From positions 310,001 to 374,000 of the forward strand of contig OZ316891.1 of assembly GCA_973895155.1 (NCBI GenBank): a DNA stretch of 64,000 nt, read 5' to 3'. The translations under genes and the position numbers were made by a program. This DNA comes from Marsupella aquatica. Taxonomy: Eukaryota > Marchantiophyta. Position 1 is the first letter of the stretch. The number at the start of each line of letters is the position of its first letter. The notes beneath the pieces are model-generated. The model saw nothing but the letters and a program-made list of their open reading frames with translations. It had not been told where the DNA came from and did not search any database. This document shows positions 1-10,449 of the stretch, one piece after another.

Positions 1-381
1 AAAGATTAGGCTCCCTCCCAATCTTACCTAACACAAAAACCTGATCAATGTCACTATTTTTAGATGAAGCCTCGTACCCGTAGTTGGAGCAATTTATGAG
101 CTCAAATGTGAGCTCGTTGGGAATGTTTGGTTTGAAGTGCCACATGATTACATTGAGGCCTGCATGATCAATAAGGCAGGGACAACGAAGAGGTCTGCAT
201 GGTTTATGGACAAAGGTGGTGAGACATGATTCTATAATTTGGCTTCAATCCTCATAGCATTGGTAAAGCAACAGAAGCGGGAAAATAGGTAGGACTTCTA
301 TGAACTGATTTTGATATTCAAAGTCTTTCCAAATCAAACAAGTTTGGTTGTTTTTTTTAGCTGCATTTTTGGATTCCCTGA
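1..381. other. No gene recognised at left edge
   Basis: No gene is supported here. One plus-strand frame stays open for about 50 codons (roughly 80-230) before a TGA. It is too short, and unlike any family I know, to call. It could be the end of a decayed coding fragment that begins left of the window. Confidence 0.4.
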
Positions 382-475
382 GTTTAGGGTTTAGGGTTTA
401 AGGGTTTAGGGTTTAGGGGTTTAGGGTTTAGGGTTTAGGGTTTAAACCCTAAACCCTAAACTCTAAACCCTAAAC
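382..475. repeat. Head-to-head telomere-type repeat block
   Basis: About seven TTTAGGG units, with small length variants (TTTAAGGG, TTTAGGGG), run up to position 443. They are followed directly by about four CCCTAAA units in the opposite orientation, the junction being GGGTTT/AAACCC. TTTAGGG is the usual land-plant telomere unit. An interstitial inverted block can come from end-to-end fusion, from double-strand-break repair, or from fold-back during replication. At under 100 bp I favour repair-associated insertion. Confidence 0.9.
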
Positions 476-590
476 TTCTGAATTGAGAAGTACAAGAAGT
501 CACTACACTTGTATAATAAAATTAGACATTGTCACTTGGATCTATTATAGTCCTCACCAGAGTAGATTGATAGATTATTGCCTTGTTCCC

Positions 591-748
591 TCCTCAAAGA
601 AAGATGTTTACTGGATAACATAAATGCCCTCAAAATCCAAAACTCACAAGTCCTTACTTACAGAGTAATTCCTCAGAGAAAGATGTTTACTGGATAACAC
701 AAATACCCTCAAAATCCAAACCCACAAGTCCTTACTTACAGAGTAATG
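591..748. repeat. 79-bp tandem duplication (2 copies)
   Basis: Two direct copies begin at 591 and 670, both starting TCCTCA-AGA and carrying the core GATGTTTACTGGATAACA. They differ at a handful of bases. No coding sense is evident. Confidence 0.85.
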
Positions 749-1273
749 TTGCGGGACTACATAGACGTAAATAAGCTTTGTTGTGTGTAGATTTATTGGC
801 CTATCTGCAGTGTACGCCATACACTTGGGGATAGATGTGAGCTACAATGATTGGTACGAGCTAATGGGGATGAAATTAACTAATTCACTTCAAAAGACTC
901 TATTAAAACAATTTTAGTCTCTACCATGCACAAGTGCAAATTGTATAAGTGCATTCCATGCCAGATTGCGTGGTTATGTGGAGGCCCACCATGTAGTCCC
1001 TTTAATATATATTCCAGCAATTTCACCTCTAAATGCACCCAAAAATGCAGTTTTCATAAGTGCAGGTCTGCCCTCACTAAATGACAAATTCATAAATACG
1101 TTTCCATCTATAAGTGTACATATCCATGTATCACAGCAAAATATACATCACAAGCATCTATTGTAAGCACAGCAGTTACATGAAGTAATCCTATTTTCAT
1201 CCAGTATGACTGAGGGCTGAGTATGGGCCTCAGGGATATGAGGAGTCCTATGTGTCCCGCTATGAGTGTGATC

Positions 1274-1406
1274 TGACAACCCTCATTTGTTCCAGCAATT
1301 TATGATCAACTTTCTGTCTCCAGTCCAATTTTCCACCAGTCTTTGACAACCCTCATTTGTTCCAGCAATTTATGATCAACTTTCTGTCTCCAGTCCAATT
1401 TTCCAC
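1274..1406. repeat. 70-bp tandem duplication (2 copies)
   Basis: Copies begin at 1274 and 1344 (TGACAACCCTCATTTG...). They are virtually identical over about 63 bp, and a short unrelated spacer completes the first period. Near-identity implies a recent duplication. Confidence 0.85.
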
Positions 1407-1410
1407 TTTG

Positions 1411-1482
1411 ATCTTCGTGCAAGTCTTATGATCCCTTTGCTTCTTCGTGCAAGTCTTATGATCCCTTTGCTTCTTCGTGCAA
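1411..1482. repeat. 30-bp tandem repeat (2.4 copies)
   Basis: Units starting at 1411, 1441 and 1471 share TTCTTCGTGCAAGTC (the third is partial). The array directly follows the 70-bp duplication, so this spot has slipped repeatedly. Confidence 0.85.
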
Positions 1483-1855
1483 TCACAGAGTTGTAAAGGC
1501 TGAAACAGGGCTTTCAAAGGGATGTTTAGCATTTCGAATCAGAAGCCCCGCAAAAGAAAAGGTTTCTTTGCTCCAAAAGTAAGAATCAATCCTTGACACA
1601 AAATCTTGACGAATGCAAAAAGGGGGCGAGGCAAAATGATAATTCTGCTTGGAGTAATTACATGGAAAAGCAAAGCTTATTCACAACATCTTCAGTCGCT
1701 TGAAGGACACACGGAATTGAAACACAGTCAAAGATTTGTTTTATTCAATTTCCCGAGCCGCATCTGTAAAGGGATGCACTAGTCCAAAGTCTAGAACCAG
1801 GTCAACATCCTTCTTGGCATGTAACTAGGAAGATCCCAGCGAAAGTATAGCTGAT
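1483..1855. other. 3' flank of the ALDH7 gene
   Basis: No coding sequence is seen. On the minus strand this would hold the 3' UTR and polyadenylation site of the aldehyde dehydrogenase gene. I see no unambiguous poly(A) signal. Confidence 0.4.
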
Positions 1856-4800
1856 TTAGTCGCCCCCAAAGCTGATTCCCTGTGCAAGTGGTAGGTCCCG
1901 GCCATAGTTGATTGTGCTGCAACAACCCAAAGTTCTTGAGTCCACGAGAAATACATATATATGCAGATACATCAAACACGGGAGACAAGACTGTATCACA
2001 CCCCCAATTTCATCCAATAAAGCCAGAATTTAGAATCTCAGGTGGCCATATGAAACTAATAGTATATAGCGTATTCCAGCACAAAAATGGAGATGAGAAG
2101 AACGAACTAAGGAGAATTCGCTCACCTAGTTGATCTTCTCATGTATTGTTTCCACGAGTCACTACCCGACTCTCTTCCACCCCCGGTTGCCTTTTCACCT
2201 CCAAAGGCACCACCGATCTCTGCTCCATTGGTGGGAATGTTGACATTCACAATACCACAGTCACTTCCTGCAGGCCTGCACGAGTTCCAGGTAAACAACC
2301 CAACCATGTTAAATCGAACGTTACTTCGTAAAGTCATCCATGAGCTGAAGTCGTGCTAAGTCAACAAGGAAGACTTTGATACAAAAAAATTGAAGGAGAG
2401 ATTTCCGTAAATCCAAAGGTAAGTTTAACATATTGTTACATACCCAGTCCACCTGAAAATGTTCTCCGGGCTTTTGGTGAAGATGGAGCTGCTCAGCCCT
2501 TGTGGCACGGAGTTGTTCAGCTTGACTGCTTCCTCAAATGTCTGCAAGGCATCTTGACTTATTATTATTTTACTAAAACGTTTTGGTGTAACAGCACTCT
2601 AATATCGTGCAACAGTACTATTCCAGGAGTATCGCCCTACAATCCTTCTAAACGACTGTATCATGATACTGATATACTAGCCGAACGAATTTACCTTGAA
2701 CTTGAATACATAGAGAATCGGACAGAATAATTCTTCCTGGACGATAGTAGCATCGTGAGCTATTTCCACGATGGTAGGTTGCACATAATTCCCGTCCCGC
2801 TCAATTACGGATCCACCAGTGAGGATCACTCCACCCTGACACATTGAAATGCCACGACAGAAATCAGATTCTCGGTTTTTAAATACGAAATGAATTCACA
2901 CTTTAAAGCGACATTGTTGAAATGGCGACAGAGAAGTACTTCCCAAGAGAATGGATCAAGTTTGATTTTCAAGATGCCGCCTTTGTAGGCATTTACACCA
3001 GTTTTAGTATGGAGAGGACCAAGAAGAGTGCCTTCAACAAGTGGGTCACCAGCTTCGACTTGCGCATATGACTTCAAAAGTTTGTCAAGAGTCTCCTTGT
3101 AGATCGACTCGTGTATTAACTGGTTGAAGCATCAGAAAAAATGTTAGAAATGTCTCTAGCAGCCGAATGAGCGCATCTGCTCGTGTTTGAGGTCAAATTC
3201 TTTCTTGCTGGTTGATAACAGAAAATCTATTACAGAAACACTACCCTATTGATATAGGGGATGCCATGCAAAAGGGGTATTTCGGCTGAAAATGGGGAAG
3301 TGGAAAATACCAGACGGCGGCAGGTAGTGCAGCGTTGGCCAGTTGTACCAACAGATGCGAAAAGGATAGAACGGATTGCAATCGTTAAATCAGCATCCTC
3401 CATGACAATGATAGCATTGTTCCCACTAAGCTCTAGCAGGCACTTGCCAAAACGAGCACTCACTGCCTCTCGTATTGCCTGGCCCACCTGAAAGCACAAG
3501 AAACCAAAATCAAAGCTAGAAGGGTGTTTTACGGGCCAAATCTTGTCACAGAGGAGAGCTGTTGTCTGCCCCACTCCTTGTTGCAACTGCACAATCCTAC
3601 TCTTGACCGTGACCACCAGTTTCTTGGGTCCGGCAATACGAAGAAGCAAGCAATGTCTAGAAACCGCCCAGAGCTGACACATCGAAAAATAGTCATCCAT
3701 GGAGTTTGTAGCATTCAGTACCTTCGTGCTACCAGTGAAAGAGACAAGTGCAATCCGTCGGTCGTGAGCAATCTTCTGTCCAATGTCAGCTCCTCCACAC
3801 AAACCTGTAAAAATAGCTCCGGGCAATCCATTCTTCTCCAGAACTTCTTGAAACATTTTCGTCACTGCTATGGTGATCAAAGGTGCTGTGGGAGCCCCTT
3901 TCCTGAAGCAACAGAGTCAGAAGACAGGCACAGGTCAAACTGAAGAAACAATATACTCGATCAAGTACGACAAAAAATCGCGGACACCTAAGATTTCTAC
4001 ATGAAGTCGAATACTCTGACGGTTCATCATTAGATGAACATCTTTACTTCGTTCCATCCTATACGTCCATCTTGAAAGACAAGAAAGTAAGTTAGTTTTC
4101 TCTAAGCATTTGACGATGTTGCCTTTACAGGTCTATCACTTGTCTTTGAATAATGAAATAGGAATGTATCATTAGGAATGTCTAGGTCTAACGTTTCACA
4201 GATAACGTATTTAAATCACTGGACTTGTTATAACGTAATTTGGAAGCACAAACAACGGGCCAACTTTGTACCCGCCTAACAAGTACTTACCATACAACAG
4301 CGTTGCCACAAACCATTGCAATGCAGGCATTCCATCCTGCAAGAGACAGATTTTACAATATACACCTTTGCTTCTTGCTCTAATCTGGACACCCAAACAC
4401 GTTGATGTAAAATACAGTGAAGAAAAGCTACGCCGGTTCAAGATCAGGCAGTTTGAACCATTAAGTTTGTGACCAAATGAGGCTATTCAGGTGTATCATA
4501 TATGGAAAAAGTTTTATTTAGTCCTTCAGCAGCTTCTTGGACACTTCATGTGAATAGAAGTTTTGAAGACAATTCGTACCGAGGACCGCGCAGGGAAAGT
4601 TGAAGGATGTGATCACACCAACAATACCCAGTGGGTTCCAGAACTGCCCAGAGTGCCAAAAAAATAAGGACATCTGATTACGACGACAAAAAGAATGACA
4701 TTCTAAATCAATGGGGCGCATTAATAAGTATTACACGCTAGGAGATGAAAACACTAGACCCTTACAACGAAAGATGAGGACATCCACGCATTTCTGTACC

Positions 4801-6258
4801 CAATTTATCAATGAAGATACTAAACAACAGGTGATAGTAGGAAAGTGTGGCAAACCTCAAACATGGCATGGTTTAGACCTGCACATCCGTAACATTGTTA
4901 TCAGGTTCACCTGATTTAAATATCATCATTGCAATCGCCTCAATGATCATGATCTTCTCAAGGACACACAAGTGCATTGTACCACAAAATCCAGTAAATG
5001 TCTAAGTTAGTAGTCTTCCTTACGTTCTGAGGGGATAACAGAACCGTTAATCTGTCTGCTAAGACCCGCTGCGAAGTCACACATATCGATGATTTCCTGA
5101 CCAACATTCCCAGACAAAGTTGATCGTCAGACTTGACAGTAGATTGTTCCGTTGACAAATTCGCGCAAGATAGACCATCCGGAGAAAAACGTATAACCGG
5201 ACCACTAATGTACACGTTTCCTAGATTGGAGGTTGCCCATACAGGGAAATTACCTGCACTTCTCCAATGCCCTCGGGCAGAATCTTGCCCATCTCCAAAG
5301 AAACAAGTCTTCCAAGTTCGACCACCTTGGCACGGAACACCTCTCCAAGCTGCCGGACAATCTCGCCTCTCTTGGGTGCTGGCGTCTACACAAAGCGTAA
5401 CGCGTATATCCTATGCGTTACAGCAGGAAAGCCAAAAGACCCGTGGCCCTCATCTTGGCTACAAATTCAGAGTACTACGAATTTAAAAAGTCACCACAGC
5501 TGATTGCTCAGAAAAGGTTGACGAATGTGAAACTCCGACGTTAACGAACAAATCACATTCTTGGTTGAAAGGAGGTGAAATGGACATATTCCGACACATG
5601 AGGGTCTACTTACGAGCATCCATTCTGTTTTGACTGCATCAGAAGCTTTGAGGCCTTCTTCGTAATCTTCCAGCGATGCTTCTATAACAGTCGCTATTTC
5701 CTGCAAGAAGATCATACATAGTCACCATACGCGGCCTCTGCGACATACAACAACGACAGACGGAAAAGAACTTGGGTACACTAAAGGTGAGAATTCAAGC
5801 CACGCTTCTAGTCCCATTTTGCTATTCTAAGGTACTTTAGAAATGAGCACAATCAAACTCGCGCCGGCTTCCAACTCCAAGACATGAGGCATACACATGT
5901 TAAACGAGAGGACACAAGGTGAAATTAAGGAACGGGAAAAATGAAGACTCTAATCAAATTTCCGCTCTCAATTGGAATTCGGCACGCAGATTCACCCCAG
6001 TTAGCTTTCGTTCCTCATAGCTCAATGGAATGCGCGTACATAAGAAATTCGAGAGACGCGTTCATTCCTCAAGAGCTCAATGGGAGGCGCCTAGTAAGAA
6101 TTTCGAGAGGCGTGCACCTTGCCGGTGGTGGGATTGATAGAGCTAACGGTTGGACCGGTGGCTTTCCATTGTCCGCCCACGAAGCTGCCTGAGTTGTGGG
6201 CTCGCAACCCCAAGGTCGTGAGGAACTTGTTGTCGGGGTTCTCGAAATCCAACCCCAT
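1856..6258 (-). CDS. ALDH7B: Aldehyde dehydrogenase family 7 (antiquitin/ALDH7B), 14 exons
   Basis: NAD-dependent aldehyde dehydrogenase of the antiquitin family. Known members oxidise aminoadipic semialdehyde and other reactive aldehydes and protect against osmotic and oxidative stress. I assembled 14 coding exons, all GT..AG with consistent phases: 6258-6118, 5700-5614, 5385-5254, 5096-5024, 4878-4856, 4643-4580, 4336-4291, 3902-3722, 3487-3311, 3119-2940, 2835-2695, 2541-2444, 2275-2126 and 1916-1856. They total 1554 nt, or 517 residues plus TAA, the usual size for the family. Key sites fall where expected: FNFPC (Asn167), LLELSGNN (general-base Glu268), GQRCTT (nucleophile Cys302), [10 protein letters not shown], and [19 protein letters not shown] near the C-terminus. 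The start ATG at 6258 gives the normal short N-terminus. Exon 5 is only 23 nt. The 2940 donor is the least certain boundary. No lesion is seen, so the gene looks functional and is probably cytosolic. Confidence 0.96.
6007..6117. repeat. Imperfect ~54-bp tandem repeat in ALDH7 intron 1
   Basis: Two diverged copies share TTCRTTCCTCA, AGCTCAATGG and TTCGAGAG. They lie inside the first intron (5701-6117) and run up to the donor site of exon 1. Confidence 0.65.
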
Positions 6259-7771
6259 TGTCTTAATCCTCTGTTCTCCCCTCTGTCTTCACATTCACCA
6301 ACGACCCTGCTTACAATCCTTCCATTTAAAATGGAAAGACATAGTCGTCTAACAAAGATCGTGAGTGAGAGCGAACCTCAGGCAATTTACCCGCGACCCA
6401 AAATCTGTCTGTCGCTATACATCAGATAGTACGTCTGAGCTTTCTCCTTCTCCAAATTCAAGTTATGAATACAGATGGAGCTAATTGCCACACAATCCAA
6501 AAATCGTGTTTCTAAGTGCGAAGTAGTGTTTGTACTACGGAAGAACCACAGACTCCAATTGAAAATTGTCTTCGAAGTATGTGCTAGAACATCATCATTC
6601 CCTCGTTGCGAGCATGACAACCGAATGACAGTGATTCGAGTTCAATTGATGACTGCCTGATATGTGGAGTGCTACTCAATGGAATTGTGCTTAGAAAGAC
6701 CGGGAGGAGACAAATTTGGTTGAAGCTCCGTTCAAAAAGCTGCAGCAGTCCAGTGTGGGGTGGTGGTGATCAGCTCAGGAACCCGAAAATCCGCGCACCG
6801 CTTCTGCAATTGTATCAATCTGCCAACTGGGGTTGGGTTTATATGGTGTGTTTGGGGAATTTGCCTATGTCAGCAGACGGAAGAGCATAAGGTACGGGAT
6901 CGTGGCAGCTGGTTGGAGTCATGTGGGCAGTTGGGAGAAGGACAATAATAATATGGCCCCACACTTCCATTATTACGCTGTACACACTCCTTTGAGCCCC
7001 CCCCCCGAAACATTATTCAGGGAGAGGAGTCCCTGCACCCTGCAGAGTCATCAACTCTGCCGCGGTTCTCCCCCACCCCGGAAAGAGGGCCCCGTTTTTT
7101 CCCTTATGGTGGTTTCCCCTTTGTCAGTTTTCAGGCCAGTATGTCACACTCTCGCTGCCCGTGCCCGCATGTACACGAATTATTCGTTGACTTCAATCTA
7201 CCTTTTCACTCAGTTTTAAATTGATTAAGGGATGTCATCGGGAATGCGCTTTACACTAGGTTTTTGTTTTTGCGTTTGTGCAAGGGGGCAACGAATGTGC
7301 CCCGAGTAAAATTGGACGCGGCGATGAATGTGCGCCGATTTAAGTTAGGCATGGCGACGAACGTCCGCATACTTGGATTGCGCTCTATGTTAATTTTTCT
7401 GCTTGTGTGGAATCGATCAGGGAATGTGGGCAGAGTCGAGATTGGTCACGCAATCTATTCGTGACATAATTCAGCCATTGAATTTCAAACAAGGATTACA
7501 AATTCCTCACCACCACATGCAACTATCGGCTGCTATATATCTTGGACAGTTCAACTTATTTCTCATGCTGGTATTGACCAAGTAGCAGCCCAATATATTC
7601 AAACGATACTAGACAGCCAACTACCAACTCATTCGAACAATCTGACAATGAATCCACAATATCAGAAATGAAATTGGACAATGAATCTACAATAAAATGA
7701 TAGTACTTGATAAAATTTCCATTGTATTCTTCGAACGGGAAATGCCAAAAACAATGCCTTGTACATCAAGT
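6259..7771. other. Upstream region of ALDH7, no gene seen
   Basis: This should contain the 5' UTR and promoter of the minus-strand ALDH7 gene. I see no convincing TATA box or other ORF. A small cluster of hairpin-forming repeats lies at 7284-7369 and is listed separately. Confidence 0.4.
7284..7369. repeat. Three degenerate short-palindrome repeats
   Basis: Three successive units spaced about 34 bp share a core like GCAACGAATGTGC or GCGATGAATGTGC. Each can fold back through complementary flanks: GGGGCA/TGCCCC at 7284-7303, GCGGCG/CGCCG at 7318-7337, and a weaker third at 7352-7369. The layout resembles, in miniature, the two larger palindrome arrays in this window, but the sequence is unrelated to them. 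Confidence 0.5.
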
Positions 7772-8404
7772 CTAATCCTTTATCTCTTCTACGTAAGAGA
7801 CTGGGAATTGCCCAAGCTGGCTTTCCTGATAAATACTAGAGTGTCCTGAAGGTCCCATGCCAACATTTGACAGCTGAGTCAGGCACACAGGACTCACTGA
7901 AGCCACACTTGCCTGCTCTCCTACAACTTTCCTACCACCTTGAGCAGGGCCCTTCTTTTGAACGGGAGCTTTAGGTGCTCGTCTGACAGGGGCCTTTCTC
8001 TCTCCAACTGGTTTCATCTTTGGAAGGAGCCTGGCATTGTTTTGGCTAACCTGTGTTGCATTTGGATCAATATTCTCAGTATCAATGTTTTTACCCTTCT
8101 GACTGCTAACTGGTTTTGTAGGCTTCTTGTACCGCCCCATTGATATTGTGAGATGCCATTCATGCTCTTGGTTCAGATCCATACAAGCCAAAGCTGCCTT
8201 GTCAAGTTTCTTTTGATCAGATTCTCGAACAGTAACAATTCTGACAAAGGGAGATGCAGTGACAGGGGCCTGAGTCGTAGTTGAACTTCTCTGTGAATTT
8301 TCTGACCGCCTTCCCCTCTTCCACATCTTATCCACAAATGACTCTTTTCTGTCAAGCCACAAATCAGCCCCATCTCTTCTCTCAAAGGCTGGTGGATTTG
8401 TCAT
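7772..8404 (-). CDS. Unrecognised basic ORF, 210 aa
   Basis: An open frame of 210 codons from ATG at 8404. I do not recognise the product. The N-terminal third is charged (FERRDGADLWLDRKES, then MWKRGRR). A middle segment contains ACMDLNQEHEWHLTIS. The C-terminal half is basic and Pro/Ala/Gly/Lys-rich (RRAPKAPVQKKGPAQGGRK), with low-complexity, nucleic-acid-binding character. It starts 3 bp after the stop of the ORF at 8407-8895, in a different frame, and both sit downstream (minus sense) of a decayed gypsy integrase. It may belong to a transposable element or be a captured host fragment. No introns or promoter can be assigned. Confidence 0.35.
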   Translation of the reverse strand: MTNPPAFERRDGADLWLDRKESFVDKMWKRGRRSENSQRSSTTTQAPVTASPFVRIVTVRESDQKKLDKAALACMDLNQEHEWHLTISMGRYKKPTKPVSSQKGKNIDTENIDPNATQVSQNNARLLPKMKPVGERKAPVRRAPKAPVQKKGPAQGGRKVVGEQASVASVSPVCLTQLSNVGMGPSGHSSIYQESQLGQFPVSYVEEIKD

Positions 8405-8406
8405 TT

Positions 8407-8895
8407 TCAGGAGTGGAGTTGGCCCAATTTGTACAGAGTCATATTAGCCTTAAGTGAAAACATTTCATCTAGTAGTTTCAACAAGCCAGTCATTCCAATG
8501 CTGATCAAGTGAGGGGTGCTCTCAACTTTGACAAAAATCTCTTTCAATACCTTCTCATAATGGGCATAGCTAAAAGTCTCTTGCTCCTCAGGTAACGCCT
8601 GCTCCTCTGGTAACTCCAAGAGTTCTGCTAAATCCACCTCCACTGGATCATGTAGGAGAAACAAAGTCACGTTAGCCAATGGTGTATCAGGCTCGGGCCA
8701 CACTGCTTGCTCAAATGCAAGCCCGCCCACCATACTACCATACTGAGTTCCGTAAATCTGAAGAAGCTTGGACTCAGACAAGCCGCTCAGCCGCAATAGT
8801 TGTATCTGTACAAGAAAGAGGAGGCACAATCCGGGGCACAAGGAGAGTCTGGACCTGGGATTATGTTCAGAGCAATTGTTGACAAGAACATTCAT
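8407..8895 (-). CDS. Unrecognised ORF, 162 aa
   Basis: An open frame of 162 codons on the minus strand, family not recognised. It has a hydrophobic, Leu-rich N-terminal quarter (LCLLFLVQIQLLRLSG), an acidic middle (VEVDLAELLELPEEQALPEE) and a helical-looking C-terminus (ISIGMTGLLKLLDEMF). Its stop lies immediately before the ATG of the downstream 210-aa ORF. The two could be one gene broken by a frameshift near 8405, or two retroelement ORFs. I do not assign a function. Confidence 0.3.
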   Translation of the reverse strand: MNVLVNNCSEHNPRSRLSLCPGLCLLFLVQIQLLRLSGLSESKLLQIYGTQYGSMVGGLAFEQAVWPEPDTPLANVTLFLLHDPVEVDLAELLELPEEQALPEEQETFSYAHYEKVLKEIFVKVESTPHLISIGMTGLLKLLDEMFSLKANMTLYKLGQLHS

Positions 8896-8929
8896 GTCAA
8901 ATGCCAGGGTTCAATATACCTGGTGCTTG

Positions 8930-9639
8930 CATGTGTTCCCATGCATACTGGATCCACATTTCTGTCAACCCATTTGCTTTTGGGTGGTAAGGAGTAGTAG
9001 GCCTGTGCCTAACTAAATACTGCTCATTTAAGCGACTGATTATATATCATTCAGAAAATGGGTTCCTCTATCACTAACTAACTCTAGGGGTGCCCATACC
9101 TGGTGAAGATCTGCTCAGACATACATGAATCGAGCCGTAGTAATTGCATCGTCCTTCGTTGTTGGCCTGGCCTCTACCCACTTAGTTGCATAATCCGTGG
9201 CTAGGATTATGTACTTGTTTCTCCGAGGATGGGTCAATGGTTTCAGAGGTCCAATGTAATCAATACCCCATTTCTCAAATGGTGCCAAAGGTAGAATAAG
9301 GTGCAGTGGATGTCTCGTGGCCGCCCTTGGTCCTCCTGCTTGCTGACAAGGATCACATTGTTTGATAAACTGATAGACATCATTGTGTAAGGTGGGCCAC
9401 CAGTAACCGACATCTAAGATCTTTTTAGACGTGGTTACTGGAGCAAAATGTCCTCCGACCTCCTCTCCATGCATAGCCCGTAAGACTCGTTTTACCTCTC
9501 CCTTCTCCAAACACCTTTGAATCGTTCCGCTGATTCCATACTTGTGTAGCATGCCCTTAATGCACTGATACTGTCTGACCTTTCGCAAAAGACTGCGGCT
9601 TGCTCTCGGCTTAGTCCCGTTTGTAGTCTGGATGTGCAA
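8930..9639 (-). pseudogene. Gypsy integrase fragment
   Basis: The zinc-binding part has the H..H..CxxC layout (HGEEVGGHFAP, then CDPCQQAGG). The catalytic core has IDYIGPL and ATDYATKWVEA, which carry the first Asp region of the DDE triad. Beyond a TGA near 9115 the homology continues in shifted frames (SDRGTHF, TPYHPKANG) to about 8930, so the last part of the core is broken. The chromodomain or C-terminal part is absent. Confidence 0.88.
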
Positions 9640-10105
9640 AGAGATTGTAAAATCTCAGGGTACCACGTATCAGTTACTTCCACAACAAATAGCTCGTCGG
9701 GGAATCTATCATCGATGCAATCCGTGGCGGGTTTGCCTGTGATCCTTGACAAGAAGTCGACATTGGCATGTAGCTTTCCCGACTTGATTTTTAGCTCGTA
9801 GTCAAATTCCTGTAATAGCAACATCCACCTTGCTACCCTGCCTGTAAGGTTCGGCTTATTCACTAGGTATTTCAAACTTTCATGATCAGTATGAAAGATT
9901 ACTTTGTATGTACCCTAGCAAATAATGCCTAAACTTTTTACATGAATAAATGACTCCTAATGCTTCTCTTTCTGTGGTGGAGTAGTTTTGTTCGGCATCG
10001 GCAAGCTGGCGGCTTGCAAAGTATATGGGATGGTCCCTTCCTTTCTTATCCAACTGACTTAGTACTGAGCCGATACAAAAGCCTGAGACATCTACAAAGA
10101 CATAA
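9492..10105 (-). pseudogene. Gypsy RNase H fragment and linker
   Basis: RNase H motifs read FVDVSGFCIGSVLSQLD, then HPIYFASRQLADAEQNYSTTEREALGVIYS. After a frameshift near 9890 comes FHTDHESLKYLVNKPNL, then RVARWMLLLQEFDYEL with DFLSR. The first codons (FYVFVDVSG) resume the reading frame that the nested element interrupts at 13702. Dead through frameshifts. Confidence 0.9.
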
Positions 10106-10449
10106 AACACAGTGACGGACCAAACAAGAAGTATGATCACCAAACGAGAAGTGTGTTTTCGATTTCGCAAAAAACGGCGAAAAATCACTAAAACTAAGAT
10201 CAAAAATGCTATTTTGAGGATGAATCCAAAATCGCATCCAACATCGGATTTCAAATCGAGATACTGTCGACACGAAAACAAAGAATTGTTACATTCCAGA
10301 ATTCCGAGACACTTCATCTAAAAAAAGAGCAAATTCCAAAACCTAGAAAAACAATGCTTTTCATGTGATCTTTCTAAAAGCTAAATCCGAGCATCAAACA
10401 AAACTAGGAAAACACAAGATTTCATTTTTGCAATCAAAATGGCAAACTG

